This document shows, piece by piece, positions 1 to 5,812 of a stretch of DNA of 8,120 bases. The notes below the pieces were generated by a model, which searched no databases, was not told the origin of the DNA, and saw nothing but the letters and a program-made list of their open reading frames with translations. Positions within the stretch are counted from its first letter, which is position 1. Each line of letters begins with the position of its first letter. This DNA is from Anaerolineae bacterium (GTDB lineage Bacteria; Chloroflexota; Anaerolineae; B4-G1): assembly GCA_030612585.1 (NCBI GenBank), contig JAUWNP010000205.1, forward strand, positions 1-8,120, written 5' to 3'. Both the position numbers and the translations under genes were made by a program.

Positions 1-29
1 GAATCCGTTGACGTCCTGAAATCCGCGTT

Positions 30-3000
30 CTAATCCAGACCCAGCGGATCAAACACCAGCACCCGGTTGCTGTGGGCGTCGGTCACGTAGATCGAGCCGT
101 CCTCCCCTATGGCGATGCCCATAGGCAGGGCGAAGGAGGACTCGTCGAAGCCGTATTGGCCGAAGGACAGATGGTAGTTGCCCAGGCTGTCGAACACCAG
201 CACCCGGTAATGGCCCGGGTCGGTGACGTACACGTACCCCTCGGCGTCCACCGCCAGGTAGGGCTTCTCGTCAGGCAGCCCGCTGTCCCACCCGACGATG
301 GGCCACTGTCGCAGGAAGGTGCCGTCGCTGTCGAACACCTGCACGCGCCGATTCCACGTGTCGGCCACGTAAACCTCGCCGTCCGGGCCGATAGTTATGC
401 CCACCGGCTCGTCCAGATAGCCCTCCAGCACGCCCCCCCCACCCCATTGGAAGGCGAACTGCCCGTCCGGCTCGAAGGCCTGGATACGCTTGTTGCCCGT
501 GTCGGCCACGTAGACCAGGCCGTCGGGGCCGATGGCCACGCCGCGCGGGCCATAGAAGGCGCTCTGCCCGACCGTTTCCCCGAGGCCAAATTCGCCGAAC
601 AGCCCCCAGGCGGTGACCAGGCGGCCCTCGGCGTCCAGTTTCTGGACGCGGTGGTTCCAGGTGTCCGCGACGTAGATCGCGCCGTCGGGGGCAACGCTCA
701 CGTCCCAGGGATCGTTGAAACCCCGGGGCAGCCCTGTCTCCGTTTCAATGGTAGAGGGCCCTCCCCAGGCAGCGACGAACTCCCCGCCGGCGGTGAACTT
801 CTGGATGCGGTGGTTACCACCGTCAGTGACGTAAACGAAGCCAGCGGGGCCGATCTTGATGCCGCGTGGACTTAGGAATTGGCCTGGTGCGGAGCCCTCG
901 TCGCCGAACACGAGCCGCGCGGTCAGTTCCTGCCAGCCTTCGGCGTAGGGGTCGGTCGGGCCGATTTCCGCCGGGCCAGTTGTGCTCAGGTCCCATGCCT
1001 GGGCCGCCACGTCGCGGCGCACGTAGAGGCGATATTCGCTGTGCAGTGGCCACTGGTCGAGCGTATGTGTCTTACCGGTCAGTTCATCGTAGCGACTGTA
1101 ATCGCGGTTGTACCAGATGTCCCACAGCGCGACGCTGGTCTGGGTGTCGGTGATGGCGTGGACGAGACGCGCCCGGGTCATATTCTTGTAGTCCTCCATC
1201 GGCCACCACAAAAAGGTGTAGGTATTGGCGACGTAATCATTGCCCAGGTAGGGGGCCACGGCGTCCCACTCCTGGCGTCCGGCGATGACGACGGGGGCCT
1301 CCATCTGCTCCCGCGAGGGCTGCTCGCCGTAGAAGACGGCGTTGGGATAGTCGCGCAGGTACCAGTTGAACGGCCAGGAGCCGTCGGAGCCGTAGGCGAC
1401 CTTGATCAGGTTGGGGCCGCCGGCGGCGCGGCGCGAGAGTTCCTCGATCTGGTGCATAGTTTCCTTGACCGCCGGGCCCGCGTGGGCGTAGACCAGGAAC
1501 TCGGTCGGGTAATCGTAGTTGATGTAGCAGAAACGATAGGCTGTGCGGATGGTGAGCAGCACCGGCACGAGCAGCGCGACGAACAACAGGAGGCGCACAG
1601 CCACGCGCCATCCGCTGCGCCGCACCAGATAGACCAACCAGGCACCGAAGGCCAGCGTGCCGATCAGCCCGCCCAGGAACCGGCCGGTGAGGTTCAATTG
1701 TGCCAGTTCGTGTCCCTGGAATGGGCCCGCCAGAGTCGTGCTGATGAGCATCACCAATGCCATGGTGAACGGAGGGGCAATGAGCGCCAATGACCAGGCC
1801 CGGCGCTGCAATACCCATCGCCAATCCGTCCCCTCGATCAGCCGCCCCACCAACCAGCCTCCCAGCAGGATCATCGGCAGAGCCAGGTGCACGGTGAGCC
1901 AGGGCATCTTCTCGCCCGCGTAGGAGTACGCAGTCCAGGCGAGCGCGGTCCACCAGAGGAGGAAGGGGAGGAATTGAGAATTGAGAGTTGAGAATGGAGA
2001 ATGGAGAATAGAGGATGGAGAATGGTGGACTGCGGGTTGTCGGTTGCGGGGGCGCGGGCGGATGGCCAGATAGATGGAACTGATGAGGGCTAGTAGCAGT
2101 GGCAGGTACTCGTAAAAAGGCACCATCACCAGCAGGTAGTAGTACCAGGGTTGCCCACCCCGTTCTACCTCCTGCTGCACCAGCCAGTAGCCCAGCGAGC
2201 CGACCAGCCCGCTGGCGATGCCGGTGCCGTTCGTGAAGACGGTGGTGAAGAGCACGACGAAGATGGCGTAGTGGATGGCTGCCACGACACCCCAGCGTCG
2301 CCAGTTCCACGCCAGACCGATGCCAGCCGAGATCAATAGCAGCGCGCCGGTGATGGCCGCCGAGTAGTAGAACGTCGGGGCAGTGTAGTCGAGGGGTTTT
2401 AGACCCATGATCTTGATCGGGATCGGTGCGAAGAACGGCAGACAGAGGGTTCCCAGGACAATGATGAGGTCGAAACAACGATAGTTGTGCAGGTCGCGTC
2501 CGACACGGGTGACCAGGATAAAGGCGGCGATGGCGAGAGCAAGCACGGCCAACATCCCGCCGGTGAAGGTCCACCAGGGGGGTACGTCACTCTCACCCGC
2601 CTGGAGTACTCCCATCAGCAGGAGGGCCAGCCCCAATCCGGTCGCAGCCAGGGCGATCAGGAAGTACCAATAGAGACTCTTGCGCGACCACTGGTACTCC
2701 CACAGCCGGAGCACGAACAGGCCGACGAGAAAGAGGCCCAGGATAGCGTAATAGATGAAGGCGACCTCCTTGGTGGCGAACGCGAGCGAGATGCCAGCCG
2801 CCATCAGGTAGAGCCAGTGCTTACGGCCGTCGTGGAGGTAGGAGAAGACGGCGAAGATGGTGATGAGGAACCAGAGCATGATCGGGATGTCGTGGCGGAT
2901 GTAACGGGAGTAGTAAGCGATGGAGGGGGAGATGAGGAGCAGGAACGAAGTGGCGAGCGCGCCAGCGCGGCCCAGCCAGCGGCGCAGCAGATAGGGCAAG

Positions 3001-3311
3001 GCTACTATCGCCACGCCCATTAGCGCGACTGGCAACCGGGCGGTAAGGTCGTTGTCACCGAGGAGGAAATAGGAGAAGGCCGTGGCGTGAAAGAGAAACG
3101 GCCCGTGCATCATCGGCGTATGTTGGAAGCCCCGCCCGACGTACAGGTACCAGGAGTACTGAGTGTGCAGACTCTCATCGTGGCTCTGCACCCGATCACC
3201 CAGGCCCCACAGCCGTGTGGTGAGGGCCAGGATAATAAGAATGATGTAGAGAGTCTTCTCCCAATCCAGTCGGATGAGGCTGCCCAAGGGTTTGTTCAGT
3301 AGTGTTTCCAT
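30..3311 (-). CDS. TIGR03663/GT39-like polytopic membrane protein fused to C-terminal NHL beta-propeller
   Basis: This is a 1093-residue protein in three parts. Residues ~18-592 contain roughly 15-18 hydrophobic segments. The first external loop carries HDE (44-46), the usual place of the acidic pair in GT-C/GT39 enzymes, followed by HGPF (69-72) and YYSRYIRHD (133-141). I recall these as marks of TIGR03663, a family NCBI also labels flippase activity-associated Agl23. Residues ~595-800 form an extracytoplasmic region with WYLRD (650-654). Residues ~808-1093 hold six NHL-type units of the form G..Y/V..D...RV..F, near 811, 864, 918, 965, 1015 and 1059, enough for one six-bladed propeller. The likely role is glycosyl transfer, or help with flipping, at the outer face of the membrane; the substrate is unknown. 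The ATG at 3309-3311 fits the start of the membrane domain. The only Shine-Dalgarno candidate is a weak AGGA 11 bases upstream. A 7-base repeat tract lies in the loop at ~430-446. The family call is firm and the function is inferred. Confidence 0.93.
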   Translation of the reverse strand: METLLNKPLGSLIRLDWEKTLYIILIILALTTRLWGLGDRVQSHDESLHTQYSWYLYVGRGFQHTPMMHGPFLFHATAFSYFLLGDNDLTARLPVALMGVAIVALPYLLRRWLGRAGALATSFLLLISPSIAYYSRYIRHDIPIMLWFLITIFAVFSYLHDGRKHWLYLMAAGISLAFATKEVAFIYYAILGLFLVGLFVLRLWEYQWSRKSLYWYFLIALAATGLGLALLLMGVLQAGESDVPPWWTFTGGMLAVLALAIAAFILVTRVGRDLHNYRCFDLIIVLGTLCLPFFAPIPIKIMGLKPLDYTAPTFYYSAAITGALLLISAGIGLAWNWRRWGVVAAIHYAIFVVLFTTVFTNGTGIASGLVGSLGYWLVQQEVERGGQPWYYYLLVMVPFYEYLPLLLALISSIYLAIRPRPRNRQPAVHHSPSSILHSPFSTLNSQFLPFLLWWTALAWTAYSYAGEKMPWLTVHLALPMILLGGWLVGRLIEGTDWRWVLQRRAWSLALIAPPFTMALVMLISTTLAGPFQGHELAQLNLTGRFLGGLIGTLAFGAWLVYLVRRSGWRVAVRLLLFVALLVPVLLTIRTAYRFCYINYDYPTEFLVYAHAGPAVKETMHQIEELSRRAAGGPNLIKVAYGSDGSWPFNWYLRDYPNAVFYGEQPSREQMEAPVVIAGRQEWDAVAPYLGNDYVANTYTFLWWPMEDYKNMTRARLVHAITDTQTSVALWDIWYNRDYSRYDELTGKTHTLDQWPLHSEYRLYVRRDVAAQAWDLSTTGPAEIGPTDPYAEGWQELTARLVFGDEGSAPGQFLSPRGIKIGPAGFVYVTDGGNHRIQKFTAGGEFVAAWGGPSTIETETGLPRGFNDPWDVSVAPDGAIYVADTWNHRVQKLDAEGRLVTAWGLFGEFGLGETVGQSAFYGPRGVAIGPDGLVYVADTGNKRIQAFEPDGQFAFQWGGGGVLEGYLDEPVGITIGPDGEVYVADTWNRRVQVFDSDGTFLRQWPIVGWDSGLPDEKPYLAVDAEGYVYVTDPGHYRVLVFDSLGNYHLSFGQYGFDESSFALPMGIAIGEDGSIYVTDAHSNRVLVFDPLGLD
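1976..2052. repeat. In-frame 7-bp tandem repeat (GAGAATG family) inside the NHL-fused gene
   Basis: Seven consecutive heptamers (consensus GAGAATG on the plus strand) occupy 1976-2024. Four more degenerate 7-base units of a different flavour (GCGGGTT type) run on to about 2052. Read on the minus strand, the core encodes SILHSPFSTLNSQ at about residues 430-446, preceded by an Arg-rich stretch, between two hydrophobic helices. Because 7 is not a multiple of 3, all three frames are read in turn, giving a seven-residue peptide period. Confidence 0.9.
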
Positions 3312-3312
3312 A

Positions 3313-3340
3313 ATGTTCTAAGTCCTATGTTCTAAGTCCT
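3313..3340. repeat. Two tandem 14-bp copies directly upstream of the NHL-fused gene
   Basis: ATGTTCTAAGTCCT occurs twice back to back, ending two bases before the start codon of the downstream gene. It can also be read as four alternating 7-base units. On the coding strand each copy reads AGGACTTAGAACAT, so each contains an AGGA. The nearer AGGA lies 11 bases before the ATG and is the only Shine-Dalgarno candidate. It may affect translation, or may simply be another member of the 7-base repeat class. Confidence 0.85.
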
Positions 3341-3348
3341 ACATTTGA

Positions 3349-3694
3349 TGTCATTGCGAGCGTAGCGAAGCAATCTCCTACCTTCAACATGTAAGCAACG
3401 GTGGAGACTACTACTTAGCCACCGTCATTCCGAGCGACCGAAAGGAGCGCAGCGACTGAAGGGAGTCGAGGAATCTCCTGTCGGGGTCACGCTCGCCATC
3501 GCAAGTAGAGATTCCTCGACTTCCTTCGACTACGCTCAGGACAGGCTGCTACGCTCGCTACTAATGACATCCTGTCATTGCACAATGAGTGGCGCATTCC
3601 GTTCGCGCCACGCGTAGCTCGGAATGACGCACCACGAGGAGCGTGAGTAGTAACCGGTGGAGATTGCTTCGTCACTTCGTTCCTCGCAATGACA
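3349..3694. repeat. Mosaic of palindromic dispersed repeats framed by an inverted pair
   Basis: The left arm 3349-3378 (TGTCATTGCGAG ... GCAATCTCC) is matched in inverse by 3659-3694, the same ends with a slightly longer middle. Inside lie a second repeat type (3424-3480, GTCATTCCGAG ... GAGGAATCTC), whose 3' end 3465-3477 is a perfect 13-base inverted match to 3508-3520, and a hairpin with CATTCCG (3595-3601) against CGGAATG (3620-3626). These CATTGCGAG/CATTCCGAG elements are, from memory, widespread extragenic palindromic repeats in several bacterial phyla. No transposase or clear target duplication is visible. Confidence 0.75.
3521..3545. repeat. TTCGACTACGCTCAGGACAGG-type dispersed repeat
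   Basis: The sequence around TTCGACTACGCTCAGGACAG matches a dispersed element that I recall being abundant in many environmental bacterial genomes, where its translation gives the spurious peptide CPERSRR. That peptide is visible here in the minus-strand frame covering 3487-3675. It is fused to the CATTCCGAG element, showing how repeats have stacked in this gap. The identification is from memory and needs genome-wide copy counting. Confidence 0.55.
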
Positions 3695-3713
3695 GGCTGA
3701 ATAAGGCAATCCT

Positions 3714-3731
3714 AACCCGTTTTAACGGGTT
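3714..3731. terminator. Hairpin AACCCGTT/AACGGGTT downstream of the GT39-like gene
   Basis: AACCCGTT (3714-3721) pairs perfectly with AACGGGTT (3724-3731); in practice a 7-bp stem with a 4-base loop. It lies about 165 bases past the stop of the GT39-like gene. No T-tract follows on that gene's strand, so it is a weak candidate terminator and may instead be a repeat palindrome. Confidence 0.35.
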
Positions 3732-3742
3732 TCTCAGTATCA

Positions 3743-3764
3743 GCGGGGTGTTTCAACGCCCCGC
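3743..3764. terminator. GC-rich hairpin downstream of the GT39-like gene
   Basis: GCGGGG (3743-3748) pairs with CCCCGC (3759-3764), extendable by a G-U and a G-C pair on the plus strand. It sits 11 bases from the previous hairpin, and on the minus strand both share the core CGTTRAAAC at the loop. No U-tract follows on either strand, so intrinsic termination is unproven. It could protect the 3' end of the mRNA or be a REP-like element. Confidence 0.35.
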
Positions 3765-3789
3765 ACCCCACCCCTTCGGACCACTGCGC

Positions 3790-3880
3790 CTTCGCATAGC
3801 CTATTATTAACCTCAAAGACAAGGAGAAAAAGCATTAATTTGAACCTTTTCTCTATCCCATAATGACTATGCGAAAGCAG
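3790..3880. repeat. Inverted repeat flanking an AT-rich island
   Basis: TTCGCATAG (3791-3799) is exactly inverted at 3867-3875 (CTATGCGAA), and the match continues imperfectly outward (CTGC at 3784-3787, GCAG at 3877-3880). The 67 bases between are much richer in A and T than the rest of the window and include an AAGGAG at 3821-3826 with no useful open frame after it. It may be a small mobile-type element or a promoter region. Confidence 0.45.
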
Positions 3881-3887
3881 CACCCTC

Positions 3888-3922
3888 CCTCATCTACTCA
3901 TTTACCCATTCCTCATCTACTC
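3888..3922. repeat. Duplicated CCTCATCTACTC spanning the 3' end of the GT39-like gene
   Basis: CCTCATCTACTC occurs at 3888-3899 and 3911-3922, a 23-base spacing. The first copy contains the TAG stop (3894-3896). The second encodes part of the acidic C-terminal tail VDEEWVNE. The tail of this protein therefore seems to end in repeat-derived sequence, as its N-terminus does. Confidence 0.6.
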
Positions 3923-5783
3923 CATCCTGCTCCTGCCGCAGCCAGAGCACAGCCCATTCATCGGCCACAGGTGCCGACGGCGTGCGCCGCAAGAACAGCC
4001 ACTTTGCGGCCGCATTGCAGCGTGGCGGCCATTCCCAGATGCAAGCGCTCTCGCGCGCATCCCAACTGCGAGACAGGGCAAAATCCTGCCCCGCGTACTC
4101 CACGCCTGGCGCGGAATCGTGCCAGAGAAGCGCCAGGTCAGGGTCACGCCGCGAGGTCACTACCACCGGGCCGATCCCCTCCTCTGATTCAGCAGCCAGC
4201 CTTTCGACCCGGCGAGCCGCGCTAAAATCCCGCAGGTACCAGGCCAGGACCGAATCGGGAGCGGCCTCGAGCGTGAACGGCAGCGAGGTTGCTATCCCCG
4301 TCTCAGGCCACGAGAGAGCACGCAACGTCTGCACCAGGTCACGCACCTCGACAGCGGTCGGCTGGCGCACCAGGAGTTCCCGTGGGGTGGCCTGGCGCAC
4401 ATATGTCCCTGCCGACAGGGTGAGCACCAGGAGGGCTACACACGTACCCACGGCGATGCCACGCAGCGCACTATCGAGCCGCATTGTCAATGCAAAAACC
4501 AGCGCCAGCAATACCTGCAGGGCGACCGCCAGCGACGCCAGGGCCAGGTCCGCGGGATTGCCGGATTCCGCGTAGCGCACGAGTACAAGATAACAATGCG
4601 CCCACAGGATCAACACCAGCGGCGCGTACAACCCTTCGCTGAGCCACGCCCCCCGGGCCTGCAGGCCCCGCACGAGCGCCTGTACCGCGATGCCGGCGAG
4701 CAGCGCCAGCGGCAGGACGACCCACAGCACGTCCAGCGGTGCCCGGCCCGGCATCATAACCAGCAGGAGGCCTGCCAGACCGGCCCACAGCCCCAGCAGC
4801 GCGCCGAAACGGTGGCCGTGCCGGATGACGACCCAGACCAACCCACCGAGGCCCAGGAGTAGGGCCAATGGCTCGTATACGGCCATGAGAACGAAAGGCG
4901 AGACGACAGGATTCGAGCCCGAGCCCAAGACTGAGCCAAAGCGGGCAATCCAGGCCGGCAGCAGGTCACCCGCGGCCCCCACCCCGGCCGGGTTCCAGCC
5001 CAGCCCGGTCGAAAGTGCCAGCGCGAATAATGAACAATGACCAATGAACAATGACCAATGACTAGTGGACAATGAACAATGACTAATGAACAATGACCAA
5101 CGAGAACGAGGCAGGTCAACCTCTCTATTGGGCCACATCCAGGAGAGGATCAGCCAGGCCAGGCCCAGGGTCAGCAACAGCCCGTAGGCCGAGTAACTGG
5201 CAGTCAGGGCTAGCGCCAGACCTCCGGCGGCGAGCGTGAGCCAGCGGGGTGCACCAGTGTCGAAGAAGCGGGCCAATCCGCCCAGGAGGGCCATCCCGCC
5301 CACAGCGGCCACCACCGCGCCATCCAGTTGGCGCGAGGCCAGGAGCGCCGTCGGAGAAAGGGCCAGGTACAGCCCGGCCGCCAGCGCACCCACGCGCCCG
5401 AGACGGCGCCGGAGCAGAAACGGCGTGAGGGCCAGAGTACTGCCGAACAGGGCGGGCCACAGGCGGGCCAGCCCATCACCCGCGCCAAAAAGGGTGAACA
5501 GCAGCGCGTTGGCCGCGAAGAGCAGCGGGCTGTAGCCGGCAGCCTGGCCGGCAGATTGGAAAGACCGCCCCACCCCGGTCGCGGCCTGCCAGGCAAGCAT
5601 CGCCTCGCGAGCCTCAGGACCATTGAGCGGGGCAGCGTCGAGATGGGCCAACCGCAGCGCGAGCGCGACGACGGCGACGAGTACCCACAGAGCGACCTCA
5701 AGCGTGATAGTTGGTTGGGTGGTTAGTTGGGTGGTTAGTTGGTTAGTTGGTTGGTTAGTTGGTTGGTTAGTCGGATTAGTCAT
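3894..5783 (-). CDS. GT39/TIGR03663-like polytopic membrane glycosyltransferase homologue
   Basis: This 629-residue protein has a low-complexity TNQP-rich tail (2-26), then about a dozen hydrophobic segments, then a soluble C-terminal region (~470-629). The stretch SPLLFAANALLFTLFG..DGLARLWPALFG (85-114) and the following R-rich LGRVGALAAGL resemble GT39/PMT-type GT-C proteins. The C-terminal region carries WYLRDF (515-520) and a PVVVTSRR strand, in the same order and spacing as in the downstream NHL-fused protein, so I read the two as paralogues. Where the paralogue has HDE, this protein has GPE (55-57), so the usual Asp is missing. The ATG is fixed by an in-frame TGA at 5787-5789, two codons upstream. 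I see no Shine-Dalgarno, and the preceding gene stops 24 bases away, so translational coupling is likely. A ten-unit heptamer repeat encodes residues ~229-252 in a loop. A membrane-bound sugar transferase is plausible; its activity and substrate are unknown. Confidence 0.88.
   Translation of the reverse strand: MTNPTNQPTNQPTNQLTTQLTTQPTITLEVALWVLVAVVALALRLAHLDAAPLNGPEAREAMLAWQAATGVGRSFQSAGQAAGYSPLLFAANALLFTLFGAGDGLARLWPALFGSTLALTPFLLRRRLGRVGALAAGLYLALSPTALLASRQLDGAVVAAVGGMALLGGLARFFDTGAPRWLTLAAGGLALALTASYSAYGLLLTLGLAWLILSWMWPNREVDLPRSRWSLFISHCSLSTSHWSLFIGHCSLFALALSTGLGWNPAGVGAAGDLLPAWIARFGSVLGSGSNPVVSPFVLMAVYEPLALLLGLGGLVWVVIRHGHRFGALLGLWAGLAGLLLVMMPGRAPLDVLWVVLPLALLAGIAVQALVRGLQARGAWLSEGLYAPLVLILWAHCYLVLVRYAESGNPADLALASLAVALQVLLALVFALTMRLDSALRGIAVGTCVALLVLTLSAGTYVRQATPRELLVRQPTAVEVRDLVQTLRALSWPETGIATSLPFTLEAAPDSVLAWYLRDFSAARRVERLAAESEEGIGPVVVTSRRDPDLALLWHDSAPGVEYAGQDFALSRSWDARESACIWEWPPRCNAAAKWLFLRRTPSAPVADEWAVLWLRQEQDGVDEEWVNE
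5028..5097. repeat. Ten-unit 7-bp tandem repeat (CAATGAM family) inside the GT39-like gene
   Basis: Ten heptamers in exact register run from 5028 to 5097, mostly CAATGAA or CAATGAC, with one deviant unit at 5063-5069. The coding (minus) strand reads CATTGGT/CATTGTT, which has no stop in any frame, and encodes about residues 229-252 (SLFISHCSL...SLFIGHCSLF). The opposite orientation would give TGA in one frame. The tract follows an Arg-containing hydrophilic stretch between two membrane helices. Confidence 0.92.
5711..5770. repeat. GGTTGGTTAGTT-type tandem repeat encoding the TNQP-rich N-terminus
   Basis: This tract of 4-base-based units is arranged in 12- and 8-base periods (ACTAACCAACCA on the coding strand). 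It encodes residues ~5-25 of the GT39-like protein as TNQP and TTQL units. The first hydrophobic helix begins just after it, so the tract forms a polar tail. It is directly followed, on the plus strand, by the heptamer tract at the gene junction. Confidence 0.88.
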
Positions 5784-5812
5784 TGGTCATTGTTCATTGG
5801 TCATTGTTCATT
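5777..5812. repeat. 7-bp repeat tract forming the stop/start junction, inverted copy of 5029-5064
   Basis: Four CATTGGT/CATTGTT heptamers fill 5781-5808. On the coding strand the tract reads as repeated AATGA units, so it provides the TGA stop of the DUF2298 gene (5808-5810) and the ATG of the GT39-like gene (5781-5783), plus three other ATGs that lead quickly to stops or are out of frame. The 36 bases 5777-5812 are a perfect inverted copy of 5029-5064. There is no purine-rich ribosome binding site in it. Confidence 0.9.

Larger units (their letters stand above)
3312..3893. other. 582-bp intergenic region rich in repeats, no credible gene
   Basis: This gap lies between the stop of the GT39-like gene and the start of the NHL-fused gene. 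From low to high coordinates it holds a 14-base duplication, a mosaic of palindromic dispersed repeats, two adjacent hairpins and an AT-rich island flanked by an inverted repeat. Small open frames here (for example 3487-3675 on the minus strand) consist of translated repeat sequence. A promoter for the NHL-fused gene may lie here, since the gap is long for an operon, but I see no convincing -35/-10 pair. Confidence 0.75.

Noticed and set aside
72..1793. Long plus-strand open frames (72-875 and 879-1793) opposite the NHL-fused gene
   Set aside because: They mirror the NHL and linker coding sequence, show no recognisable domain or hydrophobic pattern, and are expected from GC-rich codon use on the other strand.
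1237..2574. A 445-codon minus-strand frame overlapping the NHL-fused gene
   Set aside because: It is a shifted reading of membrane-helix codons, rich in Arg, Pro and His with no domain, while the main frame runs unbroken with strong family motifs. It is not evidence for a frameshift.
3487..3675. A 62-codon minus-strand frame in the gap
   Set aside because: It translates the dispersed palindromic repeats (the CPERSRR artefact) and has no Shine-Dalgarno, so it is not a gene.
3349..3694. Insertion sequence or transposon remnant
   Set aside because: The outer inverted pair suggests an element, but there is no transposase fragment and no clear target-site duplication, so it is recorded only as a repeat block.
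3863..4225. A plus-strand 120-codon frame over the 3' end of the GT39-like gene
   Set aside because: It is antisense to coding sequence with Pro/Ala/Arg-rich low-complexity translation; the AAGGAG at 3821-3826 is too far away to serve its ATG.
5028..5097. Possible CRISPR array or iteron origin
   Set aside because: The 7-base units are directly abutting, with no spacers and no cas or rep gene nearby, and the tract is translated in frame within a gene.
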